A DNA stretch of 64,000 nt from Coriobacteriaceae bacterium (GCA_902364975.1 CABJFQ010000004.1:95313-159312), one strand, 5' to 3'. Shown: positions 11,601 to 18,430, counted from the stretch's first letter. The notes: generated by a model from the sequence alone, not told the origin. Translations and numbers: made by a program.

Positions 11601-14429
11601 AAGCGTGCCCAGGTCGGTACGGGTCTTGGAGGCATCGTCTATATATGCCGAGTCATCTTCCTGGTACAGGGCCATGCGGTTGATGCCCGTGTCGGTATAG
11701 ATAATTGCCAGCTGACCGTTGCGCGCGCCACCGTCCTCGACATAGCGCAAGACCGACCTGGTTCCCTGCGTCGTCTTGTCGTAGCGCATGTGCATCAAGT
11801 TGTCTGCAAGAGAGGGCGTCACGCCCTCGGCGGTGCTCACTTGACCCCACGTCAGACCACCGCTGGCGTCGACGGTCGCACTCTGCAACTTGCCCTTGAT
11901 ATGCGTAAGGGTGTTATCGATAGCATCGGGGGAGCCGAACTGCGCCAAGGAGGCAATCAGCGAACCCGGGCCACTCATACTACGCACACCGTCGTCCACA
12001 TCGCCGGCATCCACATACACGCCCGAATCATCCACAATCACCTTGGTAATCGTGCTGTTAATCTCATAGCCATCCGGGCTTTTAGACTCACGCAGGTAGT
12101 ACGCACCCTTGACAAGGGGTGCATTATTTGCCGAATCGAGTGGGAAGCATGCAGCGCCCTCAATGTCATACGGATAGGTCATGCCGTTTGCCTGCACGGT
12201 GTCATACGGCGTGGCACCGGACTTGATGGCATACGTGCTGGGACTATCGCCGGTAACGTCCTTGGCCTGGTACAGCTCAAACGTCGCGCCGTTCACGGGC
12301 TTGCCCAGGTCGTCAACCTTCTGCACAAACAGACGGTTCTGAACGTTGGTGAGGTGGATCACCGTAGAAAACTGCCTGTTTATCGTTTGATATTGGACCA
12401 TAGAGGTGTTGTCGATGGTTGCCTCCGCCAGAGACGATGCCGTGGTGTGGTAGACCGCTACGGTATAGTCGGCTTGACTCTTGTCTTGCAGCATGGCGGC
12501 GTATGTCTCGATATCGCCAGGCAGAGAGCTGACCGACACCTCGTAGTCACCCTTGGTGTTGACGGCAAAGACATTGGTGTCCGCTGATTTGGCAGCTTCG
12601 ACAGCGCCGGCGATGCCGTGCGTGGAGCACAGGGTATATCCGCTAAGCGGGTTGCCCGTAACTGCCGTCCACGCGCTTTCGTCCGTGTCACCCATGCTTT
12701 TATCGGTGCGCTTGAGCACGACGGCAAAGGTCGTGCCCGAGCGGATGGCTTTACCCTTGTTATCCCGTGTATCTTCAGGGAGGGAGATGGTCTCCTTGGC
12801 GGCCAGATAGCCACCGTTCAGCCACATGCGGCTGCCCGTCCATTGGTTGTCATCGGCTGTTGTGACCGTTGTTTGCGGCGCAACCACCACGCCACCCGTA
12901 CCGCTTGCAGCAGCCGGCTTGTACTGCAGATGCAGCTCGCCTCGCTTTGCGGTGGTCGACGAGGTCAGGCTCGAGCGGTATCCCGGGGGCAGGCCAACCT
13001 CTTTGAGCACAAAGTAATCATGTCCCTCGGAATGCTGGTTGTCGAACGAAAGGACCGAACCATCTGAGTTCAGAAGCACCAGCTGGCCATTGGCGTCCGT
13101 CGTGCCCCGGGCGATGGCCTCACCCTGCGCGTTCCAGTTGGGATCTGACCGATACAGGGCAAACGTGGCACCCTGAACTGCCTCACCGTTCTGGTCGACC
13201 TTTTCGAGCTCAGAGGACGGCAGGGTGGTGAGGTTGAACTTGAGCGACATGTTCGATGCGCCCGCGCCGCGCTCCAGATAAAAGAAGCTCAGCGTGTGCT
13301 TAGTGCTGTCGCGGAAGGTGTTGTCGCGGAAGTTGGTGGTATCTGCGCCGGCGGCTTTGAACATTGCTTTGATGGTAGTATCCGGAAAATACTTTGGTGA
13401 ACCATTCGCGCCATCAATATGTCCAACGCGCACCACACCAGTAGCGAAGTTAATATCAAGCGTCGCCTTCTCGTGGATACCACCCAGATCGCCCACGAGC
13501 ACGCCGTCGATATAGACCCAGACGTCATCGTCACCCGAGAACTTAAAGACCATGTCATTGTTATCGGTGGTCTTGCCGCCCGCAGGCTGGACGAACTCCG
13601 TGGTCATGGACATGCCAAAGTGGTGGTTGAGCTTATCGTTCGTTCCGTCCGTTATTCCTATAGGAGAGAGCTGACCGTCATTCTCTTTAAAAACCTTGGC
13701 AGCCGAGTCAAAGGGGAAGAACTGACCCCGATTCGCATCTGACACGCTGTCCTTATATACGCCAGCCTTATCGTAGACGTCAAAAGAGTTGGTCGTGTGG
13801 TTATATACGGCATAGTTGCCGTTAGAACCATACGAGTCGTAAACGTAATAGCCGCCCTTAAGCTGGAAGAGACCCTTCACGTTGTTGTAGACGGCCTTAC
13901 CATTCTGCTTGCCATTTGCCTGGCTGTCGCTATTAAAGAGATAGGCCAGCGACTCGTCGGTGTACGCACCACTCGTGTTATAGGAGGTGTAGGTGCCGGC
14001 AATGATCGACGGATAGCCATTTACCAGCGTGTTCTTCACAAACGAAAGACGTCCAAAGCCGCCAATATCACTTTTTCCCGTCCACTTGTTAATGCCCGTG
14101 CCGGCACCACCATTGAACTTGAGCTGACGACCCTTATTGATGCCAGTGTTGTTATTGCCGTTGTCGTTATTGATGTTTGCCGAGCTATCGTTGTCGCCAT
14201 CGACGACCCAATAGTCGAACAAATTGACCGTAGTGCCGGTGGGATTCACCGTCTGCACGGTATGGTTGCCAAAAGGAACCGCCTGATCGGCCGACGCACT
14301 CGTCGCACCAAACATGAGCGCACACGCCGCCAGCGGGACGGCCAAAACCCTCAGGGCACGCTTGGCGGTATTGGTTTTCTTGCCAAAAGGCTTTAGCATT
14401 TCTCGAGCTCTCGCACACGCGCGATTCAT
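2670..14429 (-). CDS. Giant sortase-anchored fibrillar adhesin with fibro-slime and about 15 isopeptide pilin-type modules
   Basis: An 11.8 kb gene of about 3,919 residues. I chose the ATG at 14429 because GGGGAGG precedes it by 5 bases and a signal peptide follows (RALRVLAVPLAACALMFG...SASADQ); upstream in-frame codons add implausible sequence. Order: a fibro-slime/PA14-like lectin-type domain (residues about 195-390, with FSGDDDVWVYIDG and DLGGIH); two SpaA/Cna-B domains (about 405-500 and 700 on); a DUF7601-like domain near 960; about eight FctA/Spy0128-like modules; two DUF11-type modules (about 2420-2680); then further FctA-like and two DUF7601-like modules. The C-terminus is a Gly/Ser linker, MPDTG, a hydrophobic helix and RRRR. 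Lys in the first strand (xxKxLxGR) and Glu in the YTVxE strand would form intramolecular isopeptide bonds, building a stiff stalk with a distal binding head. The ligand is unknown. One module is truncated near 4.5 kb. Confidence 0.93.
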   Translation of the reverse strand: MNRACARAREMLKPFGKKTNTAKRALRVLAVPLAACALMFGATSASADQAVPFGNHTVQTVNPTGTTVNLFDYWVVDGDNDSSANINNDNGNNNTGINKGRQLKFNGGAGTGINKWTGKSDIGGFGRLSFVKNTLVNGYPSIIAGTYTSYNTSGAYTDESLAYLFNSDSQANGKQNGKAVYNNVKGLFQLKGGYYVYDSYGSNGNYAVYNHTTNSFDVYDKAGVYKDSVSDANRGQFFPFDSAAKVFKENDGQLSPIGITDGTNDKLNHHFGMSMTTEFVQPAGGKTTDNNDMVFKFSGDDDVWVYIDGVLVGDLGGIHEKATLDINFATGVVRVGHIDGANGSPKYFPDTTIKAMFKAAGADTTNFRDNTFRDSTKHTLSFFYLERGAGASNMSLKFNLTTLPSSELEKVDQNGEAVQGATFALYRSDPNWNAQGEAIARGTTDANGQLVLLNSDGSVLSFDNQHSEGHDYFVLKEVGLPPGYRSSLTSSTTAKRGELHLQYKPAAASGTGGVVVAPQTTVTTADDNQWTGSRMWLNGGYLAAKETISLPEDTRDNKGKAIRSGTTFAVVLKRTDKSMGDTDESAWTAVTGNPLSGYTLCSTHGIAGAVEAAKSADTNVFAVNTKGDYEVSVSSLPGDIETYAAMLQDKSQADYTVAVYHTTASSLAEATIDNTSMVQYQTINRQFSTVIHLTNVQNRLFVQKVDDLGKPVNGATFELYQAKDVTGDSPSTYAIKSGATPYDTVQANGMTYPYDIEGAACFPLDSANNAPLVKGAYYLRESKSPDGYEINSTITKVIVDDSGVYVDAGDVDDGVRSMSGPGSLIASLAQFGSPDAIDNTLTHIKGKLQSATVDASGGLTWGQVSTAEGVTPSLADNLMHMRYDKTTQGTRSVLRYVEDGGARNGQLAIIYTDTGINRMALYQEDDSAYIDDASKTRTDLGTLQLNHLFTTGTAVQYADRRVARLQVTKTVTADDGLTAPTKDADGKDLTFTFKFTLPESQKGYEAHVFDANGNAVGKSFTLKSGDTHSIKAGETIRVYDLKQGDKYSVSELTTKGEESSGNVLASIVNTVTGSADESVLPAGFSLVNRKAGGEEQSGTGNTIEGKIVALAGGQIPADNTLEFTNNYSASRVTLEAKNGLSAKKVLEGRDWADGDSFTVQLTADDGVPMPGGAKSKVATVELTNDQPATFGDITYKKPGTYTYTIKEVIPGSDARADGISYSAASYTATVVVEDNQAGALVIKSVRMVQECDDAGADTKTDVAGKVATFTNHYDTHEAKITIHAQKILTDNAGSFPLSQNAFSFTLEGVGGYADVNAVFSPNTVDASVTAPMPEGAEDNTVTVGNNADGTVAWPAISYTAKADAGRAYVYKFAENLGSITGMTYDGSVYYALVRNAKKGAGIQTSIEYYKVAEDGSVKQLDKDATPSFTNIYSVEPTSVTLQGQKTVSGRDWNQGERYTFNLTAAADDANATGLSKTTAQAVKDGVVAVNANQAVASTPESGRVASFSFVGTEAAPTVTFNRAGTFSFNITEKAAQDGQAGMSMDKHTARATVVVTDLDESGNHTGKLRVSSVTYANTGASDADKAVTDKAAFTNAYHASGTFDGVTVSKTLEGRASAAGQFTFAVTGLWYNGVQTSVDGAEASLSNTAAGAGVPGAVVGASGQEKLFARELTEQDLGRTFAYRIHENQPAAAGYAYDTGYTGDAIVLVKVLARKDDPAKLYTVTTVLKGAGVTELLGDGTDASALTDEKIVELKQKPNTYVQQYDASEVGAAPAVSFVNRYTASLDYGAAGGLQIEKTLTYPKDATVFGSPKSTFRYIVKPADETSASKVGISTDGKVFETANVEADAPKTVSLIPAGGLTFTQDDAGKTFTYTVSEIDDKATGYTYDKTVHTVKAVVADNGDGTLRVTTAVSKQVDGKDELEGQWIYPSGATSTGVATVKFKNTYTVTEAATYTPSVTKVVVGADAPDKFTFAMTAADDATKAAISGNLITGSSMSADNGYVEKAQTKEGLKDGEHYKLDFSKLTFNKPGTYKFAINELAPNGGLGEWTYDAHTHNLTITVTDEGGKLVARADGTTGSEGFIFTNSYQTSTSYELQGGLEIVKTLNGHDLHAGMFGFTVTGEGDASIEKLNKLLRADEGKLTVTNDEPQADGTSHTGILGGLTFATEDAGKTFVYKVVENGGGKGGYTYDSTYWMVEIAVNNRRDGSLYTVTTVKHYDAKKVELSEDEKTFSSENGAAKAQVFFTNSYAATGTFDGLHAQKVMDSGDKIEAGQYTFDLYAEKVNGSLEKMDEGKTKTGENGTATVDFGKVYFKLGNAAGESNELTIDLADAVNDGIATKRHNADHTTTYSFNLVAKERMANLPEGVRPVDTSATCRVLLEVTDHNDGSLTPKVTYRDGAEKGKIVFHNTRDKVKTIGTVAKPDVGIDGQLLSVGDSYVYTINWVNTEADADGNLVSADVTVTDELPTGVVFESFEGEFADKGAASGQVLTWNLGDQPAGSHGSVRVRVKITEDAVKDAQGAVGTVENKATVTVDNKSYTGTTTNYVPKKSESDVQDSTGSGVALGDELTYTIGYKNTEGASATVTITDAVPAGTEFVEFAGDHKDAGSKDNDGNLTWTLKDVPAGKEGTVQFKVRVTEDAFKSGGASGDISNQASVTVGNNPAVKTNTTTDQVSDGRLTLSKTVTAAEGITAPNKAFTFKVLLYQADGTTPLAGTFAFAGRPGGTNGTYVSGQIKSGDTITLKAGGSVTVTVPVGARYEVQELDSKGNLMTSEDGFAITDKANPQKGTVRQATQASFTNVYSVESTKVENAFKVQKKISGRNWITSDAFTMTLTAQGEAPMPKGAKDGVSAIELHKDAQVGNFGTIEYTKPGTYTYVITEQSGDEAALTFSKATYRATVTVTDNGAGELLAKTKIAQLTDDAGDVAERTVEAAIFTNTAKTGSLTVKKTVVGGDSQREFGFAVALTDGDGEPVSGTFGKGEHAVTFADGKATFTLRDGGEKTIAGLPVGARYTVTEDAAEGYATTVNGADGSKVEGAVTEDGATAAFTNTYGTATEGRDVSTVGLFTKTLEGRDWAEGDSFQFTLTGEGGAPMPEGSADGSKTVSVTAAGTKAGDRVAFDFGPIRYTLNDIKDAGFAEVGGKRVRAKTFTYTVREVRPDDGSAIAGVAYDGHVATMTVTVADDGSGNLTATTPAIAQASGGDFVNTYTTELDYSARAGVRLSKTLSGRAMEAGQFAFTVTADAETAAKLGLKTDGDAYTVSAADDGAADLVDLIGGTAEGDVKFTDADADKTYSFTVTETKLGGEGNVAINATKTLTGRAAAAGEFSFSVRDAQGNVVATATNRASGDGEAVGLSFSPISYTTDALEQMVADGIATRAADGSWVIPYTVSEDGTDRLPAGVTAAVSSFGITVKVTDNGKGGLDVAVVYPEGSDGTLSFVNGYSAGEATVDIAGAKTLALGQAGLGLTQADIAGRYAFKIEPLDGAPALVDASGKTVTEATNDAAGNVELGHVTFKQPSDLDGVEIDGDGLRTKTFAYRVSESGSVDGVVNDATASRIFTVKVVEDTNAGTLAAEVLPAEGTPEGRGAFEFTNTYGVNPTPSSVTDQIKVNKKLKGRDLAEGEFEFQLIEIAADGSESVAATGKNAADGTVALGPVTYTAPGAHSYELREVAGTAGGVTYDRATYRVRTTVTDAGNGTLAVKHELMDAEGNAANDTSVTFTNGYEAAPVTLKLGAAKVIEGAELKAGQFSFELKGRDGKVMSTAKNAADGSVAFDALTFKRAGTYTFTVSEVDDGQAHVTYDTAAHKIVVTVSDEAADGTKTGYLSAKVSYEGDANVPPVFTNSYAEEPGTPENPGTPGGGSGGGSDNGSGSGSSGDGSKGGMPDTGDRSLPVEALAAMAGIGALTAAGGAVLYRRRR

Positions 14430-14469
14430 GAAGGCCTCCCCAATCCATGAGGACGGCAAGAAGCGGCTC

Positions 14470-14502
14470 ATTATATATGTGTCGTCGTCCCCATCGATGC
14501 AA
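14470..14502 (-). promoter_or_regulatory. Candidate promoter of the adhesin gene
   Basis: On the minus strand a consensus TATAAT lies at 14475-14470, about 41 bases before the start codon. A TTGCAT-like -35 occurs at 14502-14497, but the 21-base spacer is long, so the -35 is uncertain. The poly-C tract lies immediately upstream. Confidence 0.5.
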
Positions 14503-14509
14503 ATATACG

Positions 14510-14519
14510 CCCCCCCCCC
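14510..14519. repeat. Homopolymer tract of ten C (ten G on the coding strand)
   Basis: Ten consecutive C lie about 80 bases upstream of the adhesin start and just upstream of its promoter. Such tracts slip during replication; in other bacteria, length changes next to surface-protein promoters switch expression on and off. No other tract of this length was noticed in the window. Confidence 0.85.
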
Positions 14520-14688
14520 GCGCAGAAACGCAAGGCAGGACATCGCTATATGCTTAAAATTGTAGCAATTTGGGTGACCCGAAATTTCGCCTCGGGTTGC
14601 CACTCAGGCTCAAAATCGAACCACTCGCGCCATCGACATACCCCAGTAGGACAAATCGACCGGCAATCTTTATCCCCCACAACCCACA

Positions 14689-15064
14689 AAGTAGCTAATT
14701 TGGGACGAGGCTTTTTGACTACTTGGGCAATCAGATCGGCATGTAGTCAAAATAAGCCCGTCCTAAAAAGACTGGTCTGACGCTGTGTCACGAAAGGGGC
14801 CTATCTACTACGTTTAAGCCGCAGGAGTCAACCATAGCCGGCTTTTTCGAAAATCGGCAAGCTTTCTACCTGCGGTTTTGTTTTTGCAAATTCCAGGATG
14901 GTCGAGGGTGGCCGGTTTAATGTAGTAGATGGCCGCATTTCGTGGCAAACGGTCCGACTAGAGACCCATGGCGACCAGCCTCGGTTGGCCATTCTCGATG
15001 TTGCGGTGGAATACGGACTGAATTGGCCCCTTAAAGGCAAAAACACTCCGTATTCCACCGCAAC
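14689..15064. repeat. Cluster of inverted repeats in a gene-free stretch
   Basis: The 14,430-15,082 interval holds no convincing gene. It contains: (a) 14689-14724, arms AAGTAGCT/GACTACTT around a TGGGACGAGG core that recurs at 27393-27431, overlapping a larger imperfect repeat 14702-14763; (b) an imperfect repeat with ends 14799-14822 and 14913-14935 enclosing a nested CCGCAGG...CCTGCGG hairpin (14819-14875); (c) 15000-15016 paired with 15048-15064, whose GTTGCGGTGGAATA arm recurs at 38271-38339. The last may serve as a terminator for the fusion gene ending at 15083. Confidence 0.7.
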
Positions 15065-15082
15065 TTATCGAGGGGATGGGTT

Positions 15083-16864
15083 TTAGAGGCGAGCGAGGTC
15101 ATAGGCTTGGGCAGCTGCCTCGCCGGCGCAGATGAGGTTCGTCTTGGCCTCGTGCGGATCGAGCGCCTGGTCGAGGGGCATGGGCCTGCGGCAGATCGGA
15201 AGCACCAAGTCGATGCCCTGCCCATACACCGTGTCCAGCTTGACGGCGCGACCGCCCACGACGGCAACCACCGGCTTGCCATATCGCTTCGCACGACGGG
15301 CCACGCCCACCGGCGCCTTACCGGCGGCGGACTGCTCATCCATATTGCCCTCGCCCGTTATGACCAGGTCGACATCGCACACGCGCTCATCAAACCCCAC
15401 GAGATCGAGCACCGTCTCCACACCCGAACGCAACTCGGCACCGAGCGCCAGCAACGCCGCGCCCAAGCCACCGGCAGCGCCCGCGCCGGGCACGCCGAGC
15501 ACCGAGCCAAATGTCCGTGCGCCCTCAGGTGTGCGCAACAACCCCTGGGCTCGAGCTCCGGCAATCGCAGCGTCGAGCAAGCGACCGTAGCCGACCATCC
15601 AGCTGTCGCACCTGCTCAGCGCCTCGGCATCATCAGCCGGCAGACCCTTCTGTCCGCCGAACACCGCAAGCGCGCCGCGACGCCCCACGAGTGGGTTCTC
15701 GACATCCGAAAGCACCACGACACGCGCGCCATTCAGTGCCCGTAGCGCCGGTGCCAAATCGATACTCGCCACGTGTTCAAGGCCCGCGAGCCCCGGCGCG
15801 ATATCGCAGCCACGGTCATCGACAAGACGCGCGCCCAGCGCCTGCAGCATGCCGGCGCCACCGTCGTTAGTGGCACTGCCGCCCAGACCAATATAGAGTG
15901 TCTTTGCGCCCGTGCGAACCGCGCGAAGCATGAGCTCGCCCACGCCATAGGTTGTAGCAACCAGCGCCGACGACTCCGTGCAAGGCGAGTACCCAATGCC
16001 GGCCGCCTCGGCCATCTCGATGACCGCGGACTCGCGCTCGACATCAACCAGCATCCGGGCAGACGCGCGCTTGCCCAAGGGACCTGCCACCTCGCAGGCC
16101 ACAATCTCACCGCCGCACGCGGCAACGGCATCGAGCGTTCCCTCGCCACCATCTGCCAGCGGCAAAGCGCACACCTCGGCATCGGGCCACACGCGGCGCA
16201 CGCCTTCGGCAACCGTCGCCTCCGCCCGCGCGCTCGAAACGCTGCCCTTAAAGGAGTCGATCGCCAGCAGCACGCGGCGGGGCCGGCGGCACGCGGGGCC
16301 AAAGTCAACCGCCGTGCCAGCATCCTCTTCGGCACACGCGAGCGCCTCAGCATGAGCGGCATGCGCCTCAAGATCGGCCCCGCAACCGCAGCCAGCACCA
16401 TCGGCGTCACGCAGCCCACTAAAATAGTCGCTCAACACCTCACGACACTCCTCCGCCAGCACGCCGGCGGTCACGTTAAACCGATGATTCAGGCGCGAAT
16501 CGGCATTCAGGTCATACAGCGAACCCAGAGCGCCCGCCTTGGCATCAGCCGCGCCATACACGCAGCGTCCTACGCGCGCGTTAACCATAAGCCCCGCACA
16601 CATGCAGCAGGGCTCGAGCGTCACGTAGACCGTACAGTCGGAAAGGCGCCAGCGACCGAGCGACCGAGCGGCAGCGCACAGGGCCGCGAACTCTGCATGC
16701 GCCGAAGGGTCCTGATCGAGCTCGCGACGATTATGCGCCTGCGCGACAATCTCACCCGCGCGCACCACCACAGCGCCAATGGGCACCTCGCCCACCGCCG
16801 CGGCGGCGCGCGCCTCCACCAACGCCTCGCGCATGAACTTCTCGTCGATTTCGGTGCTCGTCAT
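15083..16864 (-). CDS. Fusion of tRNA adenosine deaminase (TadA) and glycerate kinase
   Basis: A single 593-residue frame, starting at the ATG at 16864 after GGAAGG. Residues 1-150 are a complete TadA-type deaminase: HAE at 56-58 and PCCMC at 85-89 supply the zinc ligands H56, C86, C89 and the catalytic E58. This domain should convert wobble adenosine 34 of tRNA-Arg to inosine. A Cys/Ala-rich linker (about 151-196) leads to a complete glycerate kinase of the GarK/GlxK family: DSFKGSVSS near 203, LPLADGGEGT, GLGGSATNDGG and VITGEGNMDEQ. This domain would phosphorylate glycerate with ATP. I see no frameshift, stop or internal ribosome site in the linker. Tandem fusion of these functions is unusual; a start within the linker giving separate kinase cannot be excluded. 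The gene lies head to head with the tRNA-Ser gene. Confidence 0.9.
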   Translation of the reverse strand: MTSTEIDEKFMREALVEARAAAAVGEVPIGAVVVRAGEIVAQAHNRRELDQDPSAHAEFAALCAAARSLGRWRLSDCTVYVTLEPCCMCAGLMVNARVGRCVYGAADAKAGALGSLYDLNADSRLNHRFNVTAGVLAEECREVLSDYFSGLRDADGAGCGCGADLEAHAAHAEALACAEEDAGTAVDFGPACRRPRRVLLAIDSFKGSVSSARAEATVAEGVRRVWPDAEVCALPLADGGEGTLDAVAACGGEIVACEVAGPLGKRASARMLVDVERESAVIEMAEAAGIGYSPCTESSALVATTYGVGELMLRAVRTGAKTLYIGLGGSATNDGGAGMLQALGARLVDDRGCDIAPGLAGLEHVASIDLAPALRALNGARVVVLSDVENPLVGRRGALAVFGGQKGLPADDAEALSRCDSWMVGYGRLLDAAIAGARAQGLLRTPEGARTFGSVLGVPGAGAAGGLGAALLALGAELRSGVETVLDLVGFDERVCDVDLVITGEGNMDEQSAAGKAPVGVARRAKRYGKPVVAVVGGRAVKLDTVYGQGIDLVLPICRRPMPLDQALDPHEAKTNLICAGEAAAQAYDLARL

Positions 16865-16915
16865 CGTTCGCCTTCCCTGTTGCAAATTCAAAACGATGCT
16901 ATCATTACGACTCAC

Positions 16916-17005
16916 GGAGAGATGGCAGAGCGGTTGAATGCGGCGGTCTTGAAAACCGTTGAGCGCGAGAGCGTTCCGGGGGTTCGAATCCCCCTCTCTC
17001 CGCCA
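16916..17005 (+). tRNA. tRNA-Ser (anticodon TGA)
   Basis: The acceptor arms GGAGAGA (16916-16922) and TCTCTCC (16995-17001) pair, followed by discriminator G and an encoded CCA (17003-17005). The anticodon loop is CTTGAAAA (anticodon TGA). A long variable arm GAGCGCGAGAGCGTTC, typical of class II serine tRNA, and the T-loop GGTTCGAATCC are present. Confidence 0.97.
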
Positions 17006-17007
17006 CT

Positions 17008-17604
17008 TTAGTGATTCACCGGTGTCATGGTCCGCTCAAACAGTGCATCGACCACGTCGGCTATCTCAGGTCGACGCTCAAGATCGTGGCCCGATTCCCA
17101 CCATATCGTGAAAAGTCGAATAATACCGCCGGCGATAAACTCAGACGTCGTCTCGAGCGACACGGGGGCCAGGGCATTCTCGGCAAGCACGTTCATCACA
17201 CGCTCGCGGATGGAGCGGGCAATGCGGTCGCAAATAACGTTGGTCAACATGCCCGACATGCTGCTTGCCAAAATGTTATCCATGAGCTGCTCGTGCGCCA
17301 AAATCAAATCCATGGCATCGTCCAAAATCGCGTGTCGAAGCGCGCGCACGTCCTCGGCAGACACTGCGCCGGCCTCATCGGGCTGTTTTTGCGGCAAGCC
17401 CGACATAAGCTCATCGATATAAAAGGCAAAGTAATCGTTCTTGTCGCGAAAGTGCTTGTAGAACGTCGTGCGGCGAATCATGGCGCGGTCACACAGCATG
17501 GCAACCGTCAGGTCCTCAAAACGATGCTCCTCGAGAAGTTCGGTGAAGGCATCGAACAGGGCGCGGTAGGTTTTCTTAATGCGAAGGTCCACTGGTATCG
17601 CCAT
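17008..17604 (-). CDS. TetR family transcriptional regulator
   Basis: About 198 residues from the ATG at 17604. The N-terminal TetR helix-turn-helix is clear: FTELLEEHRFEDLTV, then LCDRAMIRRTTFYKHFRDK, then YFAFYIDEL. The remainder is a helical ligand/dimer domain with no specific signature, somewhat like the DhaS-type C-terminal domain. The ribosome site is weak (TGAGG abuts the start), and the GTG four codons further in is an alternative. It is convergent with tRNA-Ser and divergent from lemA, so lemA and its own gene are the obvious targets. GGTATA...TATACC at 17735-17756 overlaps lemA's -10 and could be an operator. Ligand unknown. Confidence 0.87.
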   Translation of the reverse strand: MAIPVDLRIKKTYRALFDAFTELLEEHRFEDLTVAMLCDRAMIRRTTFYKHFRDKNDYFAFYIDELMSGLPQKQPDEAGAVSAEDVRALRHAILDDAMDLILAHEQLMDNILASSMSGMLTNVICDRIARSIRERVMNVLAENALAPVSLETTSEFIAGGIIRLFTIWWESGHDLERRPEIADVVDALFERTMTPVNH

Positions 17605-17734
17605 CCTCAGGGCAAAGACAACGTTCGTCAATCTGTCGCATATCTTACACCTGTACCTCGTGCGCTTTGTCCCGGTACCAACCCCACCGAAAACATAACG
17701 CTTACCGGAAAGTTCGGCACGGCAAAACGTTGCG

Positions 17735-17756
17735 GGTATACTAGTAGCGTTATACC
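17735..17756 (+). promoter_or_regulatory. Candidate lemA promoter with overlapping inverted repeat
   Basis: TATACT (17737-17742) fits a -10 box about 60 bases ahead of lemA and is part of the inverted repeat GGTATA-N10-TATACC. Such an overlap suits repression, possibly by the adjacent TetR protein; this is inference. Confidence 0.4.
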
Positions 17757-17803
17757 AACGGCAGCTGGCGCATGCCGCCGCGGCCATTCGAAACGGAGAC
17801 ATC

Positions 17804-18355
17804 ATGATTACCGTCATCATCGGCATCGTTGTTGTCATTGTGATTGTCTGCGCCATCGCCGGCATCTACAACAACATGGTCACCAAGCGTAACCGCATCG
17901 ATAACGCCTGGCAGAACATCGATACGCAGCTGCAGCGTCGCAACGACCTGATCCCCAACCTGGTCGAGACCGTCAAGGGCTACGCCAAGCACGAGCAGGA
18001 GACGCTCTCCGCCGTGATCAGCGCGCGCAACACCGCCGTCAAGGCCACCACGCCCGAGGCCAAGATGGAAGCCGACAACGTGCTGACCGGTGCGCTGCGC
18101 CAGCTCTTCGCCGTAGCCGAGGCCTATCCCGATCTTAAGGCAAACACCAACTTTACGCAGCTGCAGGCATCGCTCGAGGATACCGAGAACAAGATTAGCT
18201 ATGCACGCCAGAGCTACAACGATTGCGTGCTCAGCTACAACAACGCCATTCAGACGTTCCCGGCTGTCATCTTTGCCGGCATCTTCCAGTTTAAGGAGCG
18301 CCAGGGCTTCGAGGCCGCCGAAGCAGCCCGCCAGGCCCCTACCGTCAAGTTCTAG
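17804..18355 (+). CDS. lemA: LemA family membrane protein
   Basis: A 183-residue protein. One N-terminal membrane helix (VIIGIVVVIVIVCAIAGIY, residues 4-22) is followed by the LemA signature: YNNMVTKRNRIDNAWQNID, QLQRRNDLIPNLVETVKGY, and the ISYARQSYNDCVLSYNNAI segment. LemA proteins are small helical-bundle proteins with one membrane helix, often beside HtpX or TPM-domain genes; neither is present here. The biochemical role is not established. GGAGA precedes the ATG. The gene stands alone and ends in a strong terminator. Confidence 0.93.
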   Translation: MITVIIGIVVVIVIVCAIAGIYNNMVTKRNRIDNAWQNIDTQLQRRNDLIPNLVETVKGYAKHEQETLSAVISARNTAVKATTPEAKMEADNVLTGALRQLFAVAEAYPDLKANTNFTQLQASLEDTENKISYARQSYNDCVLSYNNAIQTFPAVIFAGIFQFKERQGFEAAEAARQAPTVKF

Positions 18356-18391
18356 TAGTTTGACAGCGCATCCTTAATCGGCCAAATGTAT

Positions 18392-18430
18392 AAACCGCCC
18401 CGTCGAATGCATACTTCGACGGGGCGGTTT
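18392..18430 (+). terminator. Terminator of lemA
   Basis: Perfect 16-base arms (AAACCGCCCCGTCGAA, 18392-18407, and complement 18415-18430) are followed by a T-rich tail. Confidence 0.9.

Noticed and set aside
3009..12587. Very long open frames on the plus strand opposite the adhesin (1,332 and 983 codons)
   Set aside because: They mirror the codon bias of the high-GC adhesin gene, have no ribosome sites and give Arg/Gly/His-rich sequence without domains.
14430..14603. Upstream extension of the adhesin frame to 14603
   Set aside because: It would run through the poly-C tract and promoter, has no ribosome site, and places the signal peptide over 80 residues inside.
15773..17011. 412-codon plus-strand frame antisense to the TadA fusion
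   Set aside because: It overlaps a gene with two intact conserved domains and the tRNA-Ser gene, and has no recognisable domain.
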